Shown here one piece after another: positions 16,355 through 24,393 of a DNA stretch of 64,000 nucleotides. This DNA comes from JBBROS01 sp963792675. GTDB lineage: Bacteria > Pseudomonadota > Alphaproteobacteria > Acetobacterales > Acetobacteraceae. Location: assembly GCA_963792675.1 (NCBI GenBank), contig CAWBWT010000002.1, positions 744,001 to 808,000 on the forward strand, given 5' to 3'. The number at the start of each line of letters is the position of its first letter. Position 1 is the first letter of the stretch. Made by a program: the position numbers and the translations under genes. The notes below the pieces were generated by a model that was not told where the DNA came from, did not search any database, and worked only from the letters and a program-made list of their open reading frames with translations.

Positions 16355-18012
16355 TGGCATACTTGCCCACCAGTTTGAATATCCCGACTGCCACGGGCAA
16401 CTCGGCCGGGGTTGTCCAGCCGGATGGCAGCAGCATCCTCATTAGCGGCGGCGTAATTTCAGCCGCTCCACAGGCAGCGGTGCTACCGCAGCAAATACCG
16501 GTTACGACCACGGCGCAGGTGCTCAACTTCAAAGCCGGTGCGCGTGAAACGAGCTACACGGTCATACTTGGCCAAAGCTGCAGTATCACGATCGGAGACG
16601 GCTCCGCTGGCTTCGACCAAGTCATGACGATCGACTTGCTGCAAGGAGGTGTCGGCGGGTTTACGCCTATCTTCACCAACGTGTCCTGGGCTGCTGGAGT
16701 GGCGCCTGGATTTAACACCGCAGCCGGTAAGCGTGACACGATCCAGATCAGAGCAATCGGCAGCGACGTCATGGGTTGGCCGGTGAGTATGGGGCGAGCA
16801 CCCTTAGTGGCCGCTGTGCCGGTAGCCCCTGCCAGCATCAGCGTGTCAGCGGGCACGTTGCAGAACACGGTGGCGGCGAGTTCGGTCAGCGCCTACCCGC
16901 CCGTTACTGGGTACAATGTTTATGCCGGGCCGACGGCGGGCAACGAGGCCGCCGCGCCGATCGCAAGCAGAGTCACGTTGCCGTTTGTCGATGCCGGTCT
17001 GCCGGCAGGTGTGCCTCGGTTCTACAAGGTGTCAGCGGTGAACAGCGTGGGCGAGGGTCCACTTTCGATCGAAGGGTCGGCTAGTCCGGCCGCACCGGTC
17101 GGTTTGCCGTCGGCACCGACATCGATCGTGGTAACTCCCGGGGCGGCGCAGAACACCATCAATGCTGCGGCCGTTTCAGCCACCCCCGCCGTCACAGGGT
17201 TTACCGTCCGCCGTGGGTTGTCGTCGGGAGCGGAGGCAACGGTGCCTGTCGCGACCAACGTCTCGCTCCCATGGGCTGATACCGGTCTGATAGCGGGAAC
17301 GGCTTACTACTACACGATTGCGGCGGTTAACGGGGTTGGAACCGGTCCGGCTTCGCCTGAGGGCGTAGCCACGCCATTCGCCGGCAACGCCCACTATGCA
17401 TCATTCACAGCGGTCAACTCCGTCATCTACGCGTCGCCAAGTAGCACGTTCAACCCGGGAAGCGCGGCATTCGACATGCAAGCGCGTGTCAGGATGGCGA
17501 GTTGGGCCAGCGGCGGCAGCGTGGAAACCAACCTGTTCGGCTGCTGGGACGTCGCAGCAGCCAAGCGGTTGTGGCGTCTTGGCATTACCACAGACGGCCG
17601 GTTACGGGCGAGTTGGGCGACGGGGGCAAGCACCAGTGCGACCGCAGTGTCGAGCGCTCTAATAGCGGCGGCGGGTAATACGGATCTGTGGCTACGGGCT
17701 GCCGTCATTCCAAATGCTGGATCCGTAACGTTTTATGTATCCGCCGATGGCAGCAATTGGAGTGCCCTCGGCAGCCCACAAACGGCGAACGGTTTTGCCG
17801 CGGTTTATACCCCGTCTGCGTTGCCCTATTTCGTCATCGGAGCAAATGCGAGCGCGTCCGCTGGACCCGCGGCTGAACAGTTTTTCGGCCGCTTTTACGA
17901 GGCGCGTTTTTACATCGCGGGCGGACTGGTGACCAATCCCGTCGCAACTACGAGCAGCACGACGGACAGCAAGGGTTTCACTTACAGTCAGTCGGTCGTG
18001 GTGTATGTTTAA
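16354..18012 (+). CDS. Phage tail protein with two fibronectin type III domains and a lectin-like C-terminus
   Basis: 552 residues from the ATG at 16354, coupled to the previous gene (TGATG); a further-upstream in-frame start is unlikely. Residues about 1-150 form a beta-rich fibre head. Two FnIII-like repeats follow (about 155-245 and 248-340), each with the YKVSAVNSVGEGP / YTIAAVNGVGTGP signature. The C-terminal 200 residues (FNPGSAAFDMQARVRMAS, ...FYVSADGSNWSALGS) resemble a laminin-G/concanavalin-type carbohydrate-binding domain. This suggests reversible binding to surface glycans, complementing the glycosidase encoded next. Confidence 0.7.
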   Translation: MAYLPTSLNIPTATGNSAGVVQPDGSSILISGGVISAAPQAAVLPQQIPVTTTAQVLNFKAGARETSYTVILGQSCSITIGDGSAGFDQVMTIDLLQGGVGGFTPIFTNVSWAAGVAPGFNTAAGKRDTIQIRAIGSDVMGWPVSMGRAPLVAAVPVAPASISVSAGTLQNTVAASSVSAYPPVTGYNVYAGPTAGNEAAAPIASRVTLPFVDAGLPAGVPRFYKVSAVNSVGEGPLSIEGSASPAAPVGLPSAPTSIVVTPGAAQNTINAAAVSATPAVTGFTVRRGLSSGAEATVPVATNVSLPWADTGLIAGTAYYYTIAAVNGVGTGPASPEGVATPFAGNAHYASFTAVNSVIYASPSSTFNPGSAAFDMQARVRMASWASGGSVETNLFGCWDVAAAKRLWRLGITTDGRLRASWATGASTSATAVSSALIAAAGNTDLWLRAAVIPNAGSVTFYVSADGSNWSALGSPQTANGFAAVYTPSALPYFVIGANASASAGPAAEQFFGRFYEARFYIAGGLVTNPVATTSSTTDSKGFTYSQSVVVYV

Positions 18013-18977
18013 TGCTTGCAGGGACGCGGCCCTACGGTGCAGTCCCAGTCGCTGGTGCCCCCGTCAAGCTAAAAGGCGCTGCCATTCTCCAGGCACCCGG
18101 CCAATGGCCGTATTGGGCGCAGTTCTGGCGTGATTGGGATTGGCCGACGATTGCGCAAACAGTCGACGCGCTTGCCGCAGTAGGCGTCAACTGCTTGCAG
18201 GTGACGGCGACCGGGCTGGCCGACAACGGCGTTGCTCACCCCGACGTGCCGACGATGCGGCGCCGGATCGGGCAGCTGGCATCGTTTGCCGCGGCTCGGC
18301 GCATGATGCTGAACCCACAGCTCGGCTACCAGCCGAGTCATAGTTTCGCGGCAGGTGCAGCCGCCGCGGCGGCTGCGGCGGCGCAGATGGCCCGGCTGTT
18401 CGCGGAGCAGCCGAACGTCTGCTTCGTGGATGCAATGAACGAGGTGAACTACTACGGGGGCCCTGGCTGGTCGGGGCCCGGAGGGCAAGCGCTCAGCGAC
18501 ATGGCGATCTTTGTCGGTGCGATCCGGCAGGTATTGGGGGCGATTCCGGTCACGGTCTCAGTTGGCGCGACATCCATTGCCGACATCGCGGGAGCTTGGA
18601 CACAAACATACGCGACGTTATCGGACTTCCACAACATTCACACCTACCAATATCAGCAAAGCGGAACCCTTGCGCCGACTTCGTCGGATTTCGCCGCACT
18701 CCGGTCCGCTACTTGGTATCTGGGCCGTTTCGTTGTCGGCGAGACCGGCATGCCGACCTCACGAGGGGCGGTCGCGCAAGCGGCGTGGCTGGCTGGAACT
18801 GGCTTAGTCGCGGCAACGCCAGACTGCCTCGGCTCGATCCTGTGGGGAGCAACCGATACCAGCGCTGCCCCCGGGCGCAGCGAGGATGTCGCAAATTTTG
18901 GGATGATCGACGCGGCCGGCGCGTCGCGACCGGCGATTGCTTCGCAGCTACAAGCTTGGCCAGGAGGGCTGTGGTGA
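18012..18977 (+). CDS. Phage-encoded glycoside hydrolase-like protein (TIM-barrel, clan A type)
   Basis: 321 residues; the start overlaps the preceding stop as TAATG. The protein reads as a (beta/alpha)8 hydrolase without a signal peptide: DALAAVGVNCLQVTATG on the first strands, VCFVDAMNEVNYYGGPG with the Asn-Glu acid/base pair at about residue 142, and GRFVVGETGMPTS with the probable Glu nucleophile at about 246. The spacing matches GH5/GH-A clan retaining enzymes. It sits between a lectin-like tail protein and the lysis genes, so a virion-associated polysaccharide depolymerase is the likely role. Substrate unknown. Confidence 0.6.
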   Translation: MLAGTRPYGAVPVAGAPVKLKGAAILQAPGQWPYWAQFWRDWDWPTIAQTVDALAAVGVNCLQVTATGLADNGVAHPDVPTMRRRIGQLASFAAARRMMLNPQLGYQPSHSFAAGAAAAAAAAAQMARLFAEQPNVCFVDAMNEVNYYGGPGWSGPGGQALSDMAIFVGAIRQVLGAIPVTVSVGATSIADIAGAWTQTYATLSDFHNIHTYQYQQSGTLAPTSSDFAALRSATWYLGRFVVGETGMPTSRGAVAQAAWLAGTGLVAATPDCLGSILWGATDTSAAPGRSEDVANFGMIDAAGASRPAIASQLQAWPGGLW

Positions 18978-19396
18978 GAGATGCATTCCGTCGTGGCGCG
19001 GACCGGGTGTTGGCACTCGAACCCTGGTGGGCAGAGTTCTGGTCAGCGTCGACCGCCGTTCTGTGGGCTGGCTTGTCCTATGCCGGCGCTGCCCGCTTGC
19101 AGGACTGGCCGTCGATGCGATTGTTGCTCGAGTTGGGCGACGAGCGTTTCTGGCACTTGCTGGGATTTGGACTGGGCTTCTGCCAAATCGTCGCGCTGGC
19201 CTGCGATCGACGCTGGTGGCGGTGGGCAATGGCGTTAGCACAAGGCTGGTTCTGGGGGGTGCTGACACTCGGCATGTGGGCGGCAACGCCGTGGTCGCCT
19301 GCGGTCGCCGTCTATGCCGGATGGTGCGTAAGCAACGTCTTTTCCGTGCTGCGGCTGCTGCGGCCCTTGCGTGCCGGAACTGGGTTCAGGTGTTGA
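18974..19396 (+). CDS. Phage-associated multi-span membrane protein
   Basis: 140 residues starting with GTG at 18974; AGGAGG lies 6 bases upstream. Three to four hydrophobic stretches are visible (around 24-40, 58-75, 82-100, 105-122), rich in Trp (WWAEFW, RRWWRWAMALAQGWFWGVL). It overlaps the glycosidase stop by 4 bp and abuts the next gene. Position directly before a coiled-coil membrane protein and the endolysin suggests a lysis-cassette role, but it is not a recognised holin. Confidence 0.55.
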   Translation: MRDAFRRGADRVLALEPWWAEFWSASTAVLWAGLSYAGAARLQDWPSMRLLLELGDERFWHLLGFGLGFCQIVALACDRRWWRWAMALAQGWFWGVLTLGMWAATPWSPAVAVYAGWCVSNVFSVLRLLRPLRAGTGFRC

Positions 19397-19831
19397 ATGG
19401 GCGACGTCATAGGCGGGCCGTGGTGGGTCGTCGCGGCCGCGTCGCTTCCCTCGGTGCTAAGCGGCGGGTGGGTTATCTGGCGGTGGTGGGTCGAGCGGAT
19501 GGACCGGCAAGCCGAGGGCGCCTCGAGCCGGGAGGAGCGGCTTGGGCGCGAGATCGAGGCTCAACGTACCGCCTTGTCCAGAGAACAAGCGGAGCTGTTC
19601 GACCGTATCCGTGCCGAATTGGTCCGATGCCAGGCCCGGCTCAGCCAAGTCGAACGCGACCGCGAAGTCGGCTGGGACCTGGCGCGGTATTGGCATCGTC
19701 GAGCACACGAGTTGCGCCACATCGGCTTGAACGCGCAATCGATTGTCGCCGGCTTTTGTGCCCGGGATGACGTTCCGGTTCCGGTTTGGCCGGACATGAC
19801 GGTGGCGGGTTTGGAGGATCCAATCGAATGA
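19397..19831 (+). CDS. Membrane-anchored coiled-coil phage protein (spanin-like)
   Basis: 144 residues. One N-terminal membrane anchor (PWWVVAAASLPSVLSGGWVI) precedes a charged helix of about 65 residues (EERLGREIEAQRTALSREQ and so on) that scores by eye as a coiled coil. This is the layout of an i-spanin, which in Gram-negative phages disrupts the outer membrane after holin and endolysin action, but no companion outer-membrane lipoprotein was found. It overlaps the endolysin start by 4 bp (ATGA). Confidence 0.5.
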   Translation: MGDVIGGPWWVVAAASLPSVLSGGWVIWRWWVERMDRQAEGASSREERLGREIEAQRTALSREQAELFDRIRAELVRCQARLSQVERDREVGWDLARYWHRRAHELRHIGLNAQSIVAGFCARDDVPVPVWPDMTVAGLEDPIE

Positions 19832-20388
19832 GCGGCGAGTCGTTCTCGAAAGCTTTCCGATTCGTCGTCGGGGAGGAGGGTGGATTCACCGAGCTGGCGG
19901 CGGACCCCGGCAATTGGACCGGAGGGCAATGCGGCGTCGGCCGATGCTTGGGAACGAAGTTCGGAATATCGGCGGCGTCCTACCCGGCCATCGACATTCG
20001 CCAACTCACGATCGCTGAGGCCCAGGCGATCTACAGGCGAGACTTCTGGGACCGTGTCAGAGGTGATGAGCTCCCCCCGCCGCTCGCACTTCTCGTATTC
20101 GATGCGGCCGTCAACAACGGCGTGGGGCGCGCCATCCGTTGGCTGCAAGTCGCGGTCGGGACCGTGCCGGACGGCGTGGTCGGCGAGGTCACCTTATCGG
20201 CGGTGCGCGTTCGATCCGGTGAGGGTGCGGCCTTGCTGACCGAGTTCCAGGCGCAGCGGATGGCGTTCATGGCCGGGTTGCCGACTTGGCGCACGTTCGG
20301 CTTGGGCTGGGCGCGACGGCTGTGCCGCCTGCCATACGAGGCCGTCAAGATGGGCGAGTGGGAAGTGGGGACACACGATGGAGTTTAG
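19828..20388 (+). CDS. GH108-family endolysin (N-acetylmuramidase)
   Basis: 186 residues from the ATG at 19828 (longer in-frame starts overlap the upstream gene). The GH108 signature is present: EEGGFTELAADPGNW with the catalytic Glu at about residue 15, then GTKFGIS, YRRDFWDRV and VFDAAVNNGVGRAIRWLQ from the C-terminal peptidoglycan-binding domain. It hydrolyses beta-1,4 bonds of peptidoglycan. No signal peptide is visible, so export would need a holin, for which the frameshifted gene downstream is the candidate. It overlaps that gene by 11 bp. Confidence 0.85.
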   Translation: MSGESFSKAFRFVVGEEGGFTELAADPGNWTGGQCGVGRCLGTKFGISAASYPAIDIRQLTIAEAQAIYRRDFWDRVRGDELPPPLALLVFDAAVNNGVGRAIRWLQVAVGTVPDGVVGEVTLSAVRVRSGEGAALLTEFQAQRMAFMAGLPTWRTFGLGWARRLCRLPYEAVKMGEWEVGTHDGV

Positions 20389-21002
20389 CCAGGTGGCGGC
20401 AGATGCGGTCAAAGGGGCGGCGGCCGGCAGCATCGTGCCTGGTATCGGCACGGCACTGGGCGCGGTCGGCAGCATCGTGCTCGATCTTGCTCCCGAAGTC
20501 GGTCGGTGGCTGTTTGGGCCGGACGCCGAGCCGGTCGTCTCCGCAGTCCAGAGCGCGGTGGCCGACGTGACCGGAACCGGAGAACCCAGCAGGCAAGCGG
20601 CCGCGCTGTCCGACCCGGCGAAGGCTGCGTCGCTGCGCATCGAGCTGGCGCGCATTGCCGCGGCGCAGGAGATCGCTGCGGCCAACGCTGCGCAAGCTGC
20701 GCTCGTTGCGCGTTTGAACGACATCGCGAATGCCCGAGCGACGACGTTGCGATTGGCAGAGGCGGGAAGGACCATTGCCTGGGGTGCACCGGTCGTGAGT
20801 TCTTGTCGTGCTGCTGACGTTCGGTGGTGTCGTCTCGATCACCCTTACGCGGACGATGCCGCCGGGCGCCGAGCCGGTGCTGAATGTTCTTCTCGGGACG
20901 CTCGGGGCGATGGCGACCAGCGTTGTCGGCTACTGGGTCGGCAGTAGCGCCGGCTCGGCGCGGAAGGATGCGAGGCTCGCCACTCTAGCCGACCGAGGGT
21001 GA
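20378..21002 (+). pseudogene. Holin-like phage membrane protein split by a +1 frameshift
   Basis: The first frame begins MEFSQVAADAVKGAAAGSIV and continues through a long Ala-rich helix (about residues 60-130) ending near RTIAWGAPVVS. It then loses meaning. From about position 20802 the adjacent frame supplies LVVLLTFGGVVSITLTR and VVGYWVGSSAGSARKDARLA, which are two plausible membrane segments and a charged tail. Dropping one T at 20800-20801 joins them to give a protein of about 207 residues in the 3TM-holin style. Either a programmed frameshift or a simple indel could explain this; no slippery heptamer is obvious. It directly follows the endolysin. Confidence 0.65.
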
Positions 21003-21035
21003 CGGGGCCTTCCACCCCGATCGGACATGCTGCCT

Positions 21036-21566
21036 TTAGCGGTTACGAGCCGGTGCAGAGGCGCGAGTCGCGGAGGATCGTCCGCCGGACGTCGCGGGAC
21101 GCGCTGGTGCCGCTGCAACAGGCGCGGGCGGTGTCACGCCCTCGCCGAGACTCACGTTGACTGTGACTTGGATCGTCGAGTCAGGCGTGCTCGGCTCGTT
21201 GGACGCCAGGGCCACAGAGAAGCGGTCGGTGCCGACGTAATTGTTCTCAGGCGTGTACTCGACGCGGGTTTCCCCACCGATTTTCTGGATCAGAATCCGA
21301 CCGTGCTGAGACTTCGCCTTGACCAGTCCGAACTTAAACGGCTTGCCATCCTTGTCTTTTGTCCGGACCGCGCACCAACCGTCATTTGTCATGCTGATCG
21401 TGGCCGATCCGCTCGAACCCGAGGCCGGATCGATCGGCGTGGGAGCGCAGGTCTTCGCGATCCCGACGTTCAGGTCCGCAGTCGCAGCCGGGGCAGCCGG
21501 TCTTTGTGGGGCACAGCCCGCAACTGCCAGGGCGGTTGCGGTCACTGCCATTATACATTTGCTCAA
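21036..21566 (-). CDS. Putative lipoprotein with Ig-like beta domain
   Basis: 176 residues from a TTG at 21566 with AGGAGTG just upstream; an ATG at 21551 is the alternative. The lipobox is LAVAGC. The mature protein has a beta-sandwich-like core with VEYTPENNYVGTDRFSVALA, a phrase typical of cadherin/Ig-like repeats, and a Pro/Ala-rich basic tail. It is probably outer-membrane anchored. It is divergent from nothing phage-like and lies on the opposite strand to the prophage, so it is more likely a host gene. Confidence 0.7.
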   Translation of the reverse strand: MSKCIMAVTATALAVAGCAPQRPAAPAATADLNVGIAKTCAPTPIDPASGSSGSATISMTNDGWCAVRTKDKDGKPFKFGLVKAKSQHGRILIQKIGGETRVEYTPENNYVGTDRFSVALASNEPSTPDSTIQVTVNVSLGEGVTPPAPVAAAPARPATSGGRSSATRASAPARNR

Positions 21567-21644
21567 GGAAGCACTCCTGACGATCCCAGGGCGCGTTGCT
21601 GCCACACACGGGCGTCCGAGCCAAGATGTGACGCTGTGTCGACC

Positions 21645-22682
21645 TCAGGGTGACGGCAATAAACCAAATTGGAACACGGTGGCGGCAGTGTAGGGCGTTC
21701 CAGGTCGCAAGACGGTCGACGGGAATGCCGCATGATTGGGGGCATCCTGGGGGTGCTCCGCCTCGAAGCAAACGCCAGCGAACTTGCCATAGGGCAGGCC
21801 GGACCGGCCGGCGAAAGTACTGGTCAAGTTGTTGCCGGTGTAGAAATGCATGACTGGCTCGGTCGTAGTGACCGTCAGCGTGCGGCCGCTGGTCGGCTCT
21901 ACGAGACGCGCGGCCTCACGCAGTCCAGCACCGCGGAGCAGGAAGGCGTGGTCGTAGCCGAGGCCGTTGTCGAGCTGCTGGTTGGGAGCGTGGATGCGCT
22001 CCCCGATCGCGTGTTCGGCACGAAAGTCGAACGGCGTACCGTCAACCGCCAGGATCTCACCGGTTGGGATGCCGTCCGGCCTGATTGGAAAATAGGCGTC
22101 GGCATTCAGCGTGACTCGGTGACCGAGAATGTCGCCTCTACCTTCTCCAGCGAGGTTGAAATAGCTGTGGTTCGTCAAATTGACGATGGTCGGGCGGTCG
22201 CTTTCGGCCCGATACTCGATCCGGACGTCCTGTTCCGCGACCGTGTAGGTGACTTGAACCCTGATAGCACCGGGGAAACCCTCGTCGCCATCCGGGCGCT
22301 CCAGCACCAAGGTCACGCGGTGCGGCTCGTACTCGGCAATCGTCCAATTGTGCTTCCCAAATCCCTGCATTCCCCCGTGCACAGTATGCGGGGGCTTGTT
22401 GACAGCGAGTTGGTACGACACGCCGTCCAGCATGAACCGACCATAATCGATACGGCCGGCGTATCGCCCCGGCACCGCACCGAAGTGCCCGCCGTTGGCC
22501 AAATACTCCTGCAAGGTATCAAACCCGAGAACGACATTGGTGAAGGTGCCGGCACCGTCGGACACCTCTAGTATCTGCAGGGCGGCTCCATAGGTCAGCA
22601 CCTGGGCCCGAACCCGACCACCCCCGAGGGCGACACGATATACCGGCTCCCCGGATGGCATTTGGCCGAACAGTTCAGTCAT
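21645..22682 (-). CDS. galM: Aldose 1-epimerase (galactose mutarotase)
   Basis: 345 residues, the usual length. GalM features are visible: GAALQILEV, the sugar-binding PGRYAGRIDYGRF (most members have PGRYANRI), NLTNHSYFNLAGEG with the catalytic His, GYDHAFLL and the catalytic Glu in GVCFEAEHPQDAPNH. It interconverts alpha and beta anomers of hexoses or pentoses. It starts 138 bp from the divergent dehydrogenase gene and lies next to sugar-acid enzymes, so a role in pentose/hexose catabolism is likely. Confidence 0.92.
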   Translation of the reverse strand: MTELFGQMPSGEPVYRVALGGGRVRAQVLTYGAALQILEVSDGAGTFTNVVLGFDTLQEYLANGGHFGAVPGRYAGRIDYGRFMLDGVSYQLAVNKPPHTVHGGMQGFGKHNWTIAEYEPHRVTLVLERPDGDEGFPGAIRVQVTYTVAEQDVRIEYRAESDRPTIVNLTNHSYFNLAGEGRGDILGHRVTLNADAYFPIRPDGIPTGEILAVDGTPFDFRAEHAIGERIHAPNQQLDNGLGYDHAFLLRGAGLREAARLVEPTSGRTLTVTTTEPVMHFYTGNNLTSTFAGRSGLPYGKFAGVCFEAEHPQDAPNHAAFPSTVLRPGTPYTAATVFQFGLLPSP

Positions 22683-22820
22683 CTCTGCAGCTCATCATTG
22701 CTCACATCAACGTGCCACGGCGCCGGACGGTTCGGCAACTCCGACCCGCGAACTGGGTAGTGCTTACCCTCGTCGTCCTGGCACTCTCACGATGCGAGCT
22801 TGCAAGAAGGGGAACGCAGG

Positions 22821-23670
22821 ATGGCGACCATCGGGATCGTGGCACCGGGTGCAATGGGCAGTGCGGTCGCGCGACGCCTGCGCGAACGAGGTGCAGACGT
22901 TCTGACCTTGCTGCAGGGACGCAGCCCGGCCACCCAGTCCCGCGCCGAAGCAGCCGGCATGCAGGGAACTGACCCGGCCGGGATCGCGGCCTCGGACATG
23001 ATCCTGTCCATTGTGCCGCCTGGTGAAGCATATCAGCTTTGCAGAATCGTTGGTCCCAGCGCTGCAACAGTCCGTGCACAAGCCGATTTACGTGGACTGC
23101 AATGCAATCGATGTCGCAACCGCAACAAGCATCGAGGGCGTGATCACCTCGGCGGGGGCGCCGTTCGTGGATGCGGGGATCATCGGCTTGCCGCCCAAGC
23201 CGGGAACGATCGGTCCCACTTTTTACTTGTCCGGCACTGAGGCCCAACGAGCGGCCCTCATCCTCGCGCCGCTTGGCCTCAAGGTGCAGGCCATGGATGG
23301 CCCAACCGGTGCGGCGTCGGCCCTCAAGATGAGCTATGCCGGCATCACGAAAGGTCTGGCCGCGATCGCGTCCATCATGATCCTTGGCGCCGAGCGGGCC
23401 GGCGCGGGTTCCGCGCTCCGGGCGGAGCTCGCTTCGAGCCAGCCGCAGTTGCTCGCCCGTTTCGGCAGCAGCCTTCCCGATATGCTGCCCAAAGCCTACC
23501 GGTGGGTTGCCGAGATGCGGGAGATCGCTGCCTTCCTCGGTGACGATCCGGCTGGAGCCGCCGTTTTCGGCGGGATCGCAGAGTTCTACCAGCGCATTGC
23601 CGCCGACACCGCCGGAGAGCGTGCCGAAGCGTTACGCATCGAAGCGTTCGTGGCGACGGCGGAGCGTTGA
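22821..23670 (+). pseudogene. NAD(P)-dependent dehydrogenase of the 6PGDH/HIBADH superfamily with DUF1932, frameshifted
   Basis: The ATG at 22821 begins a Rossmann fold (IGIVAPGAMGSAVARRLRERG) that continues to DMILSIVPPGEA. At about position 23028 the frame is lost; the adjacent frame continues directly with ISFAESLVPALQQ and runs to 23670 through a C-terminal DUF1932 domain (SALKMSYAGITKGLAAIAS). Removing one T in GCATATC restores a protein of about 282 residues. Such enzymes oxidise beta-hydroxyacids or sugar acids. It is divergent from galM and beside RraA-like and dehydratase genes. Whether it is a real mutation or an assembly error is open. Confidence 0.8.
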
Positions 23671-23680
23671 GCGCTTCGGT

Positions 23681-24391
23681 TCAACGCCCTCGCTGCCGTC
23701 TCCACTCGGCGAAAGCGGCCAAGTTTGCCGGATCGGTGGCCGGATACAGCCCGACGATGGTCGCCCCCGCCTTGACCCGCTCGGCAACGAAGTCCTCGTA
23801 AGCCGTCATCTCGGTCGTTTCCGCCGCGATTTCGTCGGCCATAGCGGCCGGAACGATGATCACGCCGTCGCTGTCGCCGATCACCACGTCGCCGGGGAAC
23901 ACCGGAGCGTCACCGCAGCCGATCGGCACATTCGTGTCGATGGCCTGGTTGAGCGTCAGGTTCGTCGGCGCCGAGGGCCGCTGATGAAATGCCGGGAAGC
24001 CAAGCGCCGCGATCTCGGCCGCGTCGCGGAACCCGCCATCGGTCACGATTCCGGCCGCCCCCCGCACCATCAGGCGCGTCACCAGGATGTTGCCGGCCGA
24101 CGCCGCACGCGCATCCTTGCGGCTGTCGATCACCATCACATGACCCGGCGGACAAGCCTCGATCCCAGCCCGCTGCGGGTGGGCCGGGTTCTTGAACACA
24201 TCGATCGTATTGAGGTCCTCGCGCGCCGGAATGTAGCGCAGCGTGAAGGCAGGCCCGACCATGCTCTTGCCGAGCGGCCCAAGCGGCAGCACGCCTTGGA
24301 TCATCTGGTTGCGCAAACCACGCTTGAACAACGCGGTCGCGATCGTCGCCGTGCTGACGCGCTCGAGTTTGGTTCGTGTATCGTCGTTCAT
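23681..24391 (-). CDS. RraA-like / 4-hydroxy-4-methyl-2-oxoglutarate aldolase family protein
   Basis: 236 residues. Family motifs: STATIATALFKRG at the N-terminus, GNILVTRLMVRGAAGIVTDG with the Arg/Asp active-site loop (TDGGFRD), and VFPGDVVIGDSDGVIIVP. Members are either class II pyruvate aldolases for 2-keto sugar acids or RNase E inhibitors. The linkage to the arabinonate-type dehydratase (3-bp gap) argues for an aldolase or a 2-keto-3-deoxy acid role here. It converges with the dehydrogenase gene. Confidence 0.85.
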   Translation of the reverse strand: MNDDTRTKLERVSTATIATALFKRGLRNQMIQGVLPLGPLGKSMVGPAFTLRYIPAREDLNTIDVFKNPAHPQRAGIEACPPGHVMVIDSRKDARAASAGNILVTRLMVRGAAGIVTDGGFRDAAEIAALGFPAFHQRPSAPTNLTLNQAIDTNVPIGCGDAPVFPGDVVIGDSDGVIIVPAAMADEIAAETTEMTAYEDFVAERVKAGATIVGLYPATDPANLAAFAEWRRQRGR

Positions 24392-24393
24392 GG

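Larger units (their letters stand above)
12182..21002 (+). mobile_element. Prophage remnant: terminase stubs, tail fibres, lysis genes
   Basis: A continuous plus-strand run of eleven genes with phage character. It includes a small-terminase-like gene, a truncated large terminase, four tail-fibre-like genes, a glycosidase, two membrane genes, a GH108 endolysin and a holin-like gene. Most junctions are overlapping start/stop codons or gaps under 100 bp. Portal, head, tail tube, tape measure, integrase and repressor genes are missing; the in-frame terL-tail junction shows that at least one large internal deletion removed them. No att-site pair or adjacent tRNA was found, so the outer limits are only those of the phage-like genes. 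Confidence 0.8.

Noticed and set aside
16800..17400. Repeated sequence within the tail gene as a CRISPR or tandem array
   Set aside because: The repeats are two diverged FnIII domains at protein level, without short identical direct repeats.
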